A stretch of DNA of 5,008 nt from Thermoplasmata archaeon (GTDB lineage Archaea > Thermoplasmatota > Thermoplasmata > Thermoplasmatales > Thermoplasmataceae), in assembly GCA_021845325.1 (NCBI GenBank), contig JAKBRR010000166.1:1-5008 (forward strand), read 5' to 3'. Below are positions 1 to 5,008 of the stretch, one piece after another. Numbering within the stretch: position 1 is the stretch's first letter; every line of letters starts with the position of its first letter. The position numbers were made by a program, and so were the translations under genes. The notes beneath the pieces are model-generated. The model was not told the DNA's origin and searched no databases. It worked only from the letters and a program-made list of their open reading frames with translations.

Positions 1-84
1 ATCAGATAGCATGTTGTCATTTTTCATTTCAATCCATCCTTATTATTCCAACCCTTTATTACAGCCATTTTCAGTGGAAACATG

Positions 85-93
85 TAAATAGTA
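85..93 (+). promoter_or_regulatory. weak TATA-like element of the transposase gene
   Basis: The stretch TAAATAGTA begins 30 bp before the ATG at 115. This matches the TATA-to-start spacing seen at the gene starting at 1732 in this window and fits a leaderless transcript starting at or next to the ATG. No Shine-Dalgarno motif lies before the start. The box is a poor match to the archaeal TTTATATA consensus, as is common for transposase genes, so this is a tentative call. Confidence 0.35.
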
Positions 94-94
94 T

Positions 95-114
95 TAACAC
101 ATGCACTAACACAT
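95..114 (+). repeat. 8-bp direct repeat just before the transposase start
   Basis: TAACACAT occurs at 95-102 and again at 107-114, a 12-bp period that ends exactly at the ATG at 115. The repeat lies between the presumed TATA element and the start codon. It could be part of the insertion sequence end or a transposase-binding site, but no inverted copy was found on the 3' side of the gene. Its function is unknown. Confidence 0.5.
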
Positions 115-1542
115 ATGTCCATGATCGATAGTGCCCCGGATGCAGTTAAGGATACATACCTTAAGATGAAAAGCGAACAGGGAAAGAAACTTGAACTGAA
201 GGTAATAGGGGGAAACTATTACCTGTATGTTGCAAAGGGCATATGGGACAAAAGGAAAAAGAAGCCTGTGAAGAAGACCGTACTCCTCGGTTCTATTGAT
301 GAGAATGGAACTTACAGGGAGAAGAGGCCAAAGAGCATATTCTCCTCATCCTTGGTGTATGAATACGGAAACTCACAGCTTGTGTGGAATCTTGCTCATG
401 ACATGTATACGATCATGGAGAAGCATCCTTACCGGGATCAGATCATTGCAATGGCAATGACGAAGGCCATTGATCCCATGCCTTTAAGACTGGTGGCATC
501 AAGATTCCAGAAGCTGTATATATCCAGATCACTGAAGCCCAATCTGGATCCCGACGATCTGTCAAGAATTCTTGGATATGTTGGGAATCATTTCCCGGAT
601 CTGTACGAAATGTTCAGGAAACTCATGGATCCCGGCGGTTTGCTTTTTTATGATATGACATCCATCATATCATACTCAAAGAACCTGAAGCTTGCGGAGA
701 AGGGATACAATCCTGATCATGAATATGAGAATCAGGTCACAGTAATAATAGCATTCTCCCTGAAGTCATGGATACCGGTGGCAGTGGATGTGTTCTACGG
801 TTCAGTAAAGGATATCAAGTCTCTTGGATATTTCATCGACCGTTTTCATGATCGGGACATGGGGTTCATCATGGATCGGGGCTTATTCTCGGAATCCATA
901 GTTAAGGATCTGAGAAGGATGAAGATGCATTACATCGTTCCATTGAGAAGGAATTCCACCCTCGTTCCGGACAGGGTGAAATTTGATTCAGCGTTCATAT
1001 ACAACGGAAGGCCAATACAATCCTCAAGAAGATCCTCAAGACTGGGATATGTGTACATGTTCCAGGATCCAATGATGAGGGCGGAGGAGGAATCATCAAT
1101 ACTGAGGGATGTTGCATCCTCCAGGAAAGACATGGAATACTTTGAGGATAAGAAGAACCGTCTGGGTGTTTTTGCAATAATATCCGATCTTGATCGAAAT
1201 CCTTCTGACATATACGGGCAGTACAAGTCAAGGGAGGAGGTGGAACAGGTCTTCGACACAATGAAAGGTGATCTTGAATCGGACAAGACATACCTCAGGG
1301 ATAATGAGAAGGTGAAAGGATTCTTCTTCATTGTCTTTCTCGCGTTGAGGATAAGATTCAAAATACTGAAGGTGCTGAAGGATCATAATCTACTGGGAAA
1401 GATGTCTGTAAACGAGATAATCTTTGAACTGTCAAAGATGGAGAGGATTGTTGAGAAGAGCGGTGCAGAATACTTTGCAGCAGTTCCAAAAAAGGTTGAG
1501 AAGATTGTTGATCTGTTCAAGGACATGATACCTATGGGTTAA
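115..1542 (+). CDS. IS1634/IS4-type DDE transposase
   Basis: This 475-residue protein catalyses DNA strand cleavage and transfer for an insertion sequence. An N-terminal region of about 90 residues (ending its basic stretch at WDKRKKKP, residues 44-51) resembles the start of IS1634-family transposases. The RNase H-like core follows. The first catalytic Asp is D180 in LLFYDMTS, the second is D254 in GFIMDRGLF, and the third acidic residue is E377 in the signature Y370-x2-R373-x3-E377-x6-K384, which matches the IS4-superfamily Y(2)R(3)E(6)K pattern exactly. About 120 residues separate D254 from E377, consistent with the beta-rich insertion of this superfamily. All catalytic residues are present, there is no internal stop or frameshift, and the length is normal for the family, so the enzyme is probably intact. 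The ATG at 115 is chosen because it fits a leaderless start; an ATG at 121 is the alternative. The gene is rich in GATC, unlike the genes downstream. Confidence 0.93.
   Translation: MSMIDSAPDAVKDTYLKMKSEQGKKLELKVIGGNYYLYVAKGIWDKRKKKPVKKTVLLGSIDENGTYREKRPKSIFSSSLVYEYGNSQLVWNLAHDMYTIMEKHPYRDQIIAMAMTKAIDPMPLRLVASRFQKLYISRSLKPNLDPDDLSRILGYVGNHFPDLYEMFRKLMDPGGLLFYDMTSIISYSKNLKLAEKGYNPDHEYENQVTVIIAFSLKSWIPVAVDVFYGSVKDIKSLGYFIDRFHDRDMGFIMDRGLFSESIVKDLRRMKMHYIVPLRRNSTLVPDRVKFDSAFIYNGRPIQSSRRSSRLGYVYMFQDPMMRAEEESSILRDVASSRKDMEYFEDKKNRLGVFAIISDLDRNPSDIYGQYKSREEVEQVFDTMKGDLESDKTYLRDNEKVKGFFFIVFLALRIRFKILKVLKDHNLLGKMSVNEIIFELSKMERIVEKSGAEYFAAVPKKVEKIVDLFKDMIPMG
115..1542 (+). mobile_element. insertion sequence, minimal extent (ends not resolved)
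   Basis: An intact DDE transposase of the IS1634/IS4 type marks an insertion sequence. I compared 1-114 with the reverse complement of 1543-1731 by eye and found no convincing terminal inverted repeats, so only the transposase gene is given as a minimum extent. The best flanking candidate is a 7-bp direct repeat, AGTGGAA, at 73-79 and 1566-1572, which could be a target-site duplication but may be chance. The true element probably extends some tens of bases on both sides. Confidence 0.6.
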
Positions 1543-1694
1543 ATTAGGGGGAGTTCAGGTACCTAAGTGGAATTTGTTTTTAAGTGGTGTCCTTGTCTCT
1601 ATTAATAGAAATATTTTGGATAGACAACGATGAATAGACCTTACTCACAGATAATTGCTAATCATGATGCAAAGTAAATTTAGTTCTTTTTATT
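1543..1694. other. non-coding gap between transposase and secreted-protein gene
   Basis: No convincing gene is present. The gap holds an 8-bp palindrome AGGTACCT (1557-1564), two copies of TAAGTGG (1564-1570 and 1581-1587), a T-run at 1576-1581 that could help end transposase transcription, and a 12-bp palindrome (1598-1609). The right end of the insertion sequence should lie somewhere here. A 15-codon frame at 1630-1677 is too short and unsupported to call. Confidence 0.5.
1598..1609. repeat. 12-bp perfect palindrome TCTATTAATAGA
   Basis: TCTATTAATAGA reads the same on both strands. It lies about 56 bp after the transposase stop and about 95 bp before the TATA box of the next gene. It has no spacer, so it is unlikely to form a hairpin; a dimeric regulator site or part of the insertion-sequence end are possible. 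In AT-rich DNA a 12-bp palindrome can also be chance. Confidence 0.4.
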
Positions 1695-1710
1695 ACCAAA
1701 TGTTATAATA
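1695..1710 (+). promoter_or_regulatory. BRE/TATA promoter of the secreted-protein gene, leaderless
   Basis: ACCAAAT (1695-1701) is followed by the TATA-like box TTATAATA (1703-1710), which starts 29 bp before the ATG at 1732. This is the spacing expected if transcription begins at the start codon itself. The bases before the ATG are almost all A and T with no Shine-Dalgarno motif, which supports leaderless translation. The same ACCAAAT precedes the TATA box of the next transcription unit at 2502. Confidence 0.65.
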
Positions 1711-1731
1711 CTTCATAATTTATATTATTTT

Positions 1732-2502
1732 ATGGCAAAGAAAGTTATTGCCCTAATAATGGCTTTGCTGCCAATAGTTTTTTCTTTGAGTGCATTAACT
1801 GTTTTAATACATTACAATGGAAATGCAGCGAATACCACAAACCAAATCGTAAAACCGGATAGTCTCCCAACTACTGGAGACGTAGTACTTTGGAATACGC
1901 AAGGATTCACTGGAAATTGGAATGGGAATAATCAAGTTTTCTGGGGAACGGCATATTATTATTATGTCGGATATCCAGGCGGCGAATCTAATCCAAGTTA
2001 CAATTGGTACATAGTGGCAACACAGTTTTTTAAAGGTTCAGGCAGTGATGCAGTCGATATAGGTGGGACTTATACTTCTATGGACCTGTATTCTAATCAA
2101 GTATGGAATGTGAACGCTAATCCGATTTCCAAAAGCCCAATAAGTACTGGGAGTGCATCTGTGGGCTTAGGCAGCAGTGCCTCCGTCACAGTAAGTGTAG
2201 GCTATAATGGATATGATACGGGGACCGTTTCTGGTGGAAACGCTGTTTCTTATGGTGAGTTCGATTGGCAACACTCCTTTACTATAGCGGATCAGGATAC
2301 TTGGGGAACCATGAGTGGGGCATACTGTGGCAAAGTTTCAGCCACAAATAGTCAAGCCTCCGTAGAAGGAAGTGTCGATGTTCAATACTATATGTGGTGG
2401 ACTGGCGGCTGGAATCCTTTTGCCAGTGGTTCTAGTTGGGTATATGCCTCCTACAATAGTGGTGCAAGCGACTACCAATTCTATCCCAGCAGTGTAGCTT
2501 AA
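1732..2502 (+). CDS. secreted Trp/Tyr/Gly/Ser-rich protein of unknown function
   Basis: I do not recognise this 256-residue protein. It starts with two lysines and a hydrophobic stretch at about residues 5-26, which is either a signal peptide cut near NGNAA (residues 29-33) or a single N-terminal anchor. The rest is polar and has few charges. It has 11 tryptophans, about 20 tyrosines (four in a row at 75-78), one cysteine (C199) and one N-glycosylation sequon (N34). Residues 139-168 alternate small and polar residues (SASV occurs twice), suggesting beta strands, and residues 219-236 are tryptophan-rich (YYMWWTGGW). This suits a beta-rich protein working outside the cell, in line with an acidophile. 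It stands alone under its own leaderless promoter but lies 51 bp before an accessory-protein/ABC-transporter operon on the same strand, so it may be the exported product or a partner of that system. An antimicrobial protein is one possibility; a structural surface or binding protein is equally open. Confidence 0.85.
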   Translation: MAKKVIALIMALLPIVFSLSALTVLIHYNGNAANTTNQIVKPDSLPTTGDVVLWNTQGFTGNWNGNNQVFWGTAYYYYVGYPGGESNPSYNWYIVATQFFKGSGSDAVDIGGTYTSMDLYSNQVWNVNANPISKSPISTGSASVGLGSSASVTVSVGYNGYDTGTVSGGNAVSYGEFDWQHSFTIADQDTWGTMSGAYCGKVSATNSQASVEGSVDVQYYMWWTGGWNPFASGSSWVYASYNSGASDYQFYPSSVA

Positions 2503-2519
2503 CCAAATTTATTTATATA
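2502..2519 (+). promoter_or_regulatory. BRE/TATA promoter of the ABC operon
   Basis: ACCAAAT (2502-2508) leads into TTTATATA (2512-2519), a near-ideal archaeal TATA box, starting on the last base of the preceding stop codon. With the spacing seen at the gene starting at 1732, transcription would begin near 2541. That lies between two in-frame GTG codons (2539, 2542) and 13 bp before the ATG at 2554, so the transcript has either no leader or a very short one. The operon can therefore be transcribed separately from the secreted-protein gene. Confidence 0.65.
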
Positions 2520-2527
2520 AATATCTA

Positions 2528-2534
2528 TTTTTTT
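2528..2534 (+). terminator. T7 run, possible archaeal terminator of the secreted-protein gene
   Basis: Seven consecutive T residues lie 26 bp after the stop at 2500-2502. Archaeal RNA polymerase can stop at T-runs without a hairpin. The run lies between the TATA box and the expected start site of the next unit, so terminator and promoter are interleaved. Read-through cannot be excluded from sequence. Confidence 0.4.
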
Positions 2535-2553
2535 ATTAGTGGTGTGTCGTCAC

Positions 2554-3372
2554 ATGAAAAGAGAAAAGATATTGGTCATCACATTAGCGTTACTTATAGC
2601 AGTGCCACTCAACGCGCTAGATTTTAACTTAATTTTGAACAATTCAGTCTTAACTACTTCCGATTATAACTCGATTAGCACCGCCAACCCTTTCGATGTC
2701 CATACCTCGGCTGGCCCAAATGGGACATGGGATATTTATCTCATAGCAGGAACATACTTCTTGGACTTATCAACCTCTGCCCCGTTTGAAAGTTACTATA
2801 ACGTTTCTTTCATAGGAAACGGGTTCAACGAACAGTTTTTTACTAATAATTATGAGTTTCATGGTGTGAGCGTTAATCAATCTGGAATATACAGCTTAAA
2901 CTCTGTAGGTTCAGGGAAATGGATGTTCTCATTATTCGCCCAGGATCCTAACAAAACCTATAGCTTTCAACTATCTTCCTCCGAATCTTTCGTGATCGTA
3001 CCCAACATCGGTGGGAACTCAGAAATAAAAATAGGTTTCAGAAATAACCAATCAGTTGATGTAACAATTTTCAATGAATTGTTGAAATCTATTTATTCTG
3101 CCAAATCAACTCAAGATGGCACTTTACACTTGAATTTGTCAGGAGATTATGAAGGGATATTGTTTTTATTCGTTTCTCCTGAAAGCAATAATACATTTTT
3201 GAGTTTTTCATGGACTCCAGTTCAAAACAATCATCCCCCACCTGCAAGTAGCATCCATCCATTTGGCCCGTATTATCTGGAAATAGTTCTCGCAGTCGCA
3301 GCAGTTATGGGCATAGTTACATTATTATATAAAAGGAAGAAATCGGACGTGAAGAAACGGAGGCGAAGGTAA
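2554..3372 (+). CDS. surface protein with signal peptide and C-terminal membrane anchor, probable ABC-transporter accessory
   Basis: I do not recognise a named family. From the ATG at 2554 the protein has 272 residues. It has a clear signal peptide (MKREKI, then a hydrophobic core, ending near PLNA), an extracytoplasmic region of roughly 200 residues with a beta-strand-like pattern, a proline-rich stretch (NNHPPP), one membrane helix near the end (after GPYYLEI) and a very basic tail (KRKK...KKRRRR) that should face the cytoplasm. Eight N-X-S/T sequons lie in the extracytoplasmic part, indicating a heavily glycosylated surface protein. Its stop overlaps the ATPase start by one base (TAATG), so the two are probably translationally coupled, and a role as extracellular partner of the transporter is likely (inference). 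The start is uncertain: in-frame GTG codons at 2539 and 2542 sit where the TATA box predicts the transcript to begin. The ATG is preferred because of the compact signal peptide and a GGTG motif 9 bases upstream. Confidence 0.8.
   Translation: MKREKILVITLALLIAVPLNALDFNLILNNSVLTTSDYNSISTANPFDVHTSAGPNGTWDIYLIAGTYFLDLSTSAPFESYYNVSFIGNGFNEQFFTNNYEFHGVSVNQSGIYSLNSVGSGKWMFSLFAQDPNKTYSFQLSSSESFVIVPNIGGNSEIKIGFRNNQSVDVTIFNELLKSIYSAKSTQDGTLHLNLSGDYEGILFLFVSPESNNTFLSFSWTPVQNNHPPPASSIHPFGPYYLEIVLAVAAVMGIVTLLYKRKKSDVKKRRRR
3359..3363 (+). promoter_or_regulatory. Shine-Dalgarno site for the ABC ATPase gene
   Basis: GGAGG lies 8 bases before the ATG at 3372, inside the basic-tail codons of the upstream gene. 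It decides the ATPase start and shows that this internal operon gene uses a ribosome binding site, unlike the leaderless genes at 115 and 1732. Confidence 0.75.
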
Positions 3373-4253
3373 TGCCAGAGAAAATTCTAAGAATTGTAAA
3401 TCTTTCAGTCACATACAATAATTTCACCTTAGATAGAATAATGTTTGAACTGAACGAAGGAGAGGTCCTTGGAATTGCCGGGGCCAACGGTTCGGGGAAG
3501 ACAACCTTAGTGGAGACTATCGCCGGGATAAGAAGGTTCGATTGTGGAGAGATAAGTTACAGAGGCACCAAATTAGGTAAAGATTGGCGCATTCTTAAAT
3601 CGAATATGCTCATAATTTCTTTAGATATCCCTTTTTTTAATAATCTGAGTGTCTTCGAAAACTTAGAATTGGTATCTAATTTTTTGCCACGTAAATATGC
3701 AGAACAAGAGATATTAGAAAAACTAAAATTAGTTGGGTTGTCGGGATCCGAGAAAACATTGTATACAGAACTCTCTAGGGGCATGAAGCAAAGACTAGCG
3801 TTTGCAGAATATTTTCTTAGACAACCAGAGTTTGTCATAATGGATGAACCTACAGAGGGTCTGGACCCAGCTTCCAAATCGGATATTATGGGAATCTTTA
3901 AATCCATAAAGGAAGGAAAAGGTTTATCTAAGTCAGCAATCATAATTTCTCATGACCTGGACTTACTATCCACTGTGTGCACCAACATTCTAATGTTATC
4001 TAATGGAAAAATAGTAGACAAAGGAAGTTACAAAGAAATTATTGAAAGATTTCAGGAGAAATTCATTATTGTCAATGCGGACATTCAAACAATAGGTATG
4101 CATATCAATGATCTTTCAAAGATCAGCTGCGTCTCGGTTGGGTTAAATTCCTCTATGGTTCCATCAGATTATGCTGGTCGACTTTTATCTGAAGGTTTTG
4201 AAATAAGAAAACCAGAACCTCACGACATTTTCAGGAGGGATGATTATGTATAA
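3372..4253 (+). CDS. ABC transporter ATP-binding protein (ABC-2 exporter type)
   Basis: This 293-residue cytoplasmic ATPase powers the permease encoded next. In order it shows an A-loop aromatic (Y15), Walker A GANGSGKTT (37-45), signature LSRGMKQRL (134-142), Walker B VIMDEP with D158 and catalytic E159, D-loop GLDP (163-166) and switch His H194 in IISHD. LSRGMKQ in place of LSGGQ is common in ATPases that pair with ABC-2 permeases. The Q-loop is unusual: where relatives read PQ before the LTV-ENL motif, this protein reads ISLDIPFFNNLSVFENL (82-98) with no glutamine, the aligned residue being about L84. A C-terminal extension of about 70 residues follows the ATPase core, as in many ABC-2 ATPases. 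The start is fixed by GGAGG and by the 1-base overlap with the upstream stop, and the gene overlaps the permease start by 8 bases. Substrate cannot be read from this subunit; export of a peptide, lipid or polymer is typical. Confidence 0.95.
   Translation: MPEKILRIVNLSVTYNNFTLDRIMFELNEGEVLGIAGANGSGKTTLVETIAGIRRFDCGEISYRGTKLGKDWRILKSNMLIISLDIPFFNNLSVFENLELVSNFLPRKYAEQEILEKLKLVGLSGSEKTLYTELSRGMKQRLAFAEYFLRQPEFVIMDEPTEGLDPASKSDIMGIFKSIKEGKGLSKSAIIISHDLDLLSTVCTNILMLSNGKIVDKGSYKEIIERFQEKFIIVNADIQTIGMHINDLSKISCVSVGLNSSMVPSDYAGRLLSEGFEIRKPEPHDIFRRDDYV
4109..4125. repeat. 17-bp odd palindrome inside the ABC ATPase gene
   Basis: TGATCTTT (4109-4116) and AAAGATCA (4118-4125) are perfect inverted copies around a single C. 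The site lies in the part of the gene that encodes the C-terminal extension. The one-base centre makes it a symmetric DNA site rather than a good RNA hairpin. It may be chance. Confidence 0.4.
4234..4238 (+). promoter_or_regulatory. Shine-Dalgarno site for the permease gene
   Basis: GGAGG ends 7 bases before the ATG at 4246 but only 1 base before the in-frame ATG at 4240. The normal spacing selects 4246. It lies inside the end of the ATPase gene, consistent with coupled translation of the two transporter subunits. Confidence 0.7.
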
Positions 4254-5008
4254 GTCCCCTATCTATAGAATTTTAATAAAATCAAAAAGTGGGAATTATA
4301 ATGCGCTGTATGCCATTCTTGCATTCGCAGGAGTATTTTCTATTATCACATCATACTCGGCACGCGGGACCATTGAGTTAAATCCTCTGACTTCAAGTGG
4401 AAATTTATCAACGTATTATGCATTGTTATCCCCTATTTTTGTGATGCTGCTTTTCTACGACACAATTTCTTCCAAAGTTGCGGATAATTCGCTAAAGAAA
4501 ATACTGTCAGAACCTATTGGCTTAAGAACAATAAGGCGACATACAACATCCCTGCTAATCTCATTTTCTTTATTATACTCCTTAACACTTGTTATACCGG
4601 GAGCAATCCTTTCATATTTCATTTCAGGGGTCGCTACTCCTGATTACTTGTTGAGATACATTTTCGTGGTGTTCCCGACATTTCTTTATATACTTTTCTT
4701 TACGTCTATAGCATTTTTGATTTCTGCATCAACTTCCAAGCCCTCGTCTTCTATTTTGATTAGTTTCTTTGTAGTTGCTTTTTGTTACTTCTTGTGGATA
4801 CCGTTGATGCAGTTGTTAAACGTTGCAATTATTGGTCCTATTTTGGGGATTAGTCAGAATTCTTCCGCAGCTTTATCTTTGGGGAATGAAGAAAGTTATT
4901 TCATTCCAACTCAAGGGTATAATAATTCAATAATACCATTGGGATATCCTTCCGTAGTTGGTTTTAATCTACAAAATTTGCTAGTCTATTCATTCAATGG
5001 AACCTTAA
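4246..5008 (+). CDS. ABC-2 type permease, partial at the right edge
   Basis: This is the membrane partner of the ATPase, which it overlaps by 8 bases. The frame stays open to the window end and gives the first 254 residues. Hydrophobic segments lie at about residues 21-37, 57-71, 101-125, 138-160 and 167-200, so five helices are visible and a sixth is expected beyond the edge. Between helices 2 and 3, residues 71-91 (FYDTISSKVAD then LKKILSEPI) match the cytoplasmic motif of NosY-like ABC-2 permeases, where a DxI..E...GTL..LLS.P pattern is typical. The N-X-S/T sequons (N53, N205, N226, N251) fall only in loops predicted to face outside, which supports this topology, including a long external loop from about residue 201. 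The start at 4246 is set by GGAGG 7 bases upstream; ATG 4240 is an alternative. The substrate is unknown; the neighbouring surface and secreted proteins suggest export to, or work at, the cell surface. Confidence 0.88.
   Translation, partial: MYKSPIYRILIKSKSGNYNALYAILAFAGVFSIITSYSARGTIELNPLTSSGNLSTYYALLSPIFVMLLFYDTISSKVADNSLKKILSEPIGLRTIRRHTTSLLISFSLLYSLTLVIPGAILSYFISGVATPDYLLRYIFVVFPTFLYILFFTSIAFLISASTSKPSSSILISFFVVAFCYFLWIPLMQLLNVAIIGPILGISQNSSAALSLGNEESYFIPTQGYNNSIIPLGYPSVVGFNLQNLLVYSFNGTL

Noticed and set aside
1..27. Possible start of a minus-strand gene (ATG at 27-25, reading MKNDNMLSD off the left edge, with AGGATGG upstream)
   Set aside because: Only nine codons are visible and the ribosome-binding and promoter signals are weak, so it cannot be told from chance; sequence left of the window would decide.
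995..1291. Second minus-strand open frame within the transposase gene
   Set aside because: Antisense shadow with low-complexity Pro/Ser/Cys content and no independent support.
930..1361. Minus-strand open frame of 143 codons within the transposase gene
   Set aside because: It lies antisense to the catalytic core of an intact transposase and shows no recognisable domain or start signal.
13..1628. GTTGTC (13-18) and GACAAC (1623-1628) as terminal inverted repeats of the insertion sequence
   Set aside because: Only six bases match exactly, extension needs gaps, and no matching target duplication lies outside; chance is likely.
1630..1677. 15-codon frame starting MNRPYSQ between the transposase and the secreted-protein gene
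   Set aside because: Too short, with no ribosome binding site and no convincing promoter.
1732..2502. Assignment of the secreted protein as a sulfolobicin, a lactococcin 972-like bacteriocin or a thermopsin-type protease
   Set aside because: Only a general resemblance in gene neighbourhood and composition is seen; no family motif or catalytic residue pattern could be identified by eye.
3557..3943. Minus-strand open frame of 128 codons within the ABC ATPase gene
   Set aside because: It is antisense to conserved ATPase motifs (signature and Walker B), so it is a shadow.
1..5008. tRNA, rRNA, CRISPR array or riboswitch
   Set aside because: No cloverleaf-like, rRNA-like or regularly spaced repeat pattern was seen on either strand.

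Overview
The window looks like part of an archaeal chromosome, most likely from a Thermoplasmatales-type acidophile (Thermoplasma, Ferroplasma or a relative). This is inferred from the AT-rich DNA and the AGA/AGG- and ATA-rich coding. TATA-like boxes sit about 29-30 bp in front of starts that have no ribosome binding site, as expected for leaderless mRNAs, while genes inside the operon have strong GGAGG sites. Extracytoplasmic proteins carry many N-X-S/T sequons and few charges. The genus cannot be fixed from the sequence alone.

Layout: positions 1-114 are non-coding upstream sequence with a weak promoter and a short direct repeat. Positions 115-1542 encode a full-length DDE transposase of the IS1634/IS4 type. 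Positions 1543-1731 are non-coding and hold a 12-bp palindrome and the promoter of the next gene. Positions 1732-2502 encode a secreted 256-residue protein, unusually rich in Trp, Tyr, Gly and Ser, that I do not recognise. A 51-bp gap then holds a T-run and a new TATA box. It is followed by a tightly packed operon: a sequon-rich surface protein with a C-terminal membrane anchor (2554-3372), an ABC ATPase (3372-4253), and an ABC-2 type permease that runs off the right edge (4246-5008, partial).

Working together: the ATPase and permease overlap by 8 nt and form an ABC-2 transporter. The anchored surface protein overlaps the ATPase gene by 1 nt and is probably an extracellular accessory of that transporter. 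The secreted protein lies directly upstream on the same strand, and its promoter shares an ACCAAAT element with that of the operon. One reading is an effector with its dedicated export or self-protection system, similar in gene content to bacteriocin/immunity loci. Alternatives are a surface-polymer, lipid or metal-handling ABC system. This is inference, since no domain directly shows a toxin.

The transposase differs in composition from the rest: it is less AT-rich by eye and holds 21 GATC sites in about 1.43 kb, against 6 in the following 3.46 kb. The two halves of the window therefore probably have different histories.
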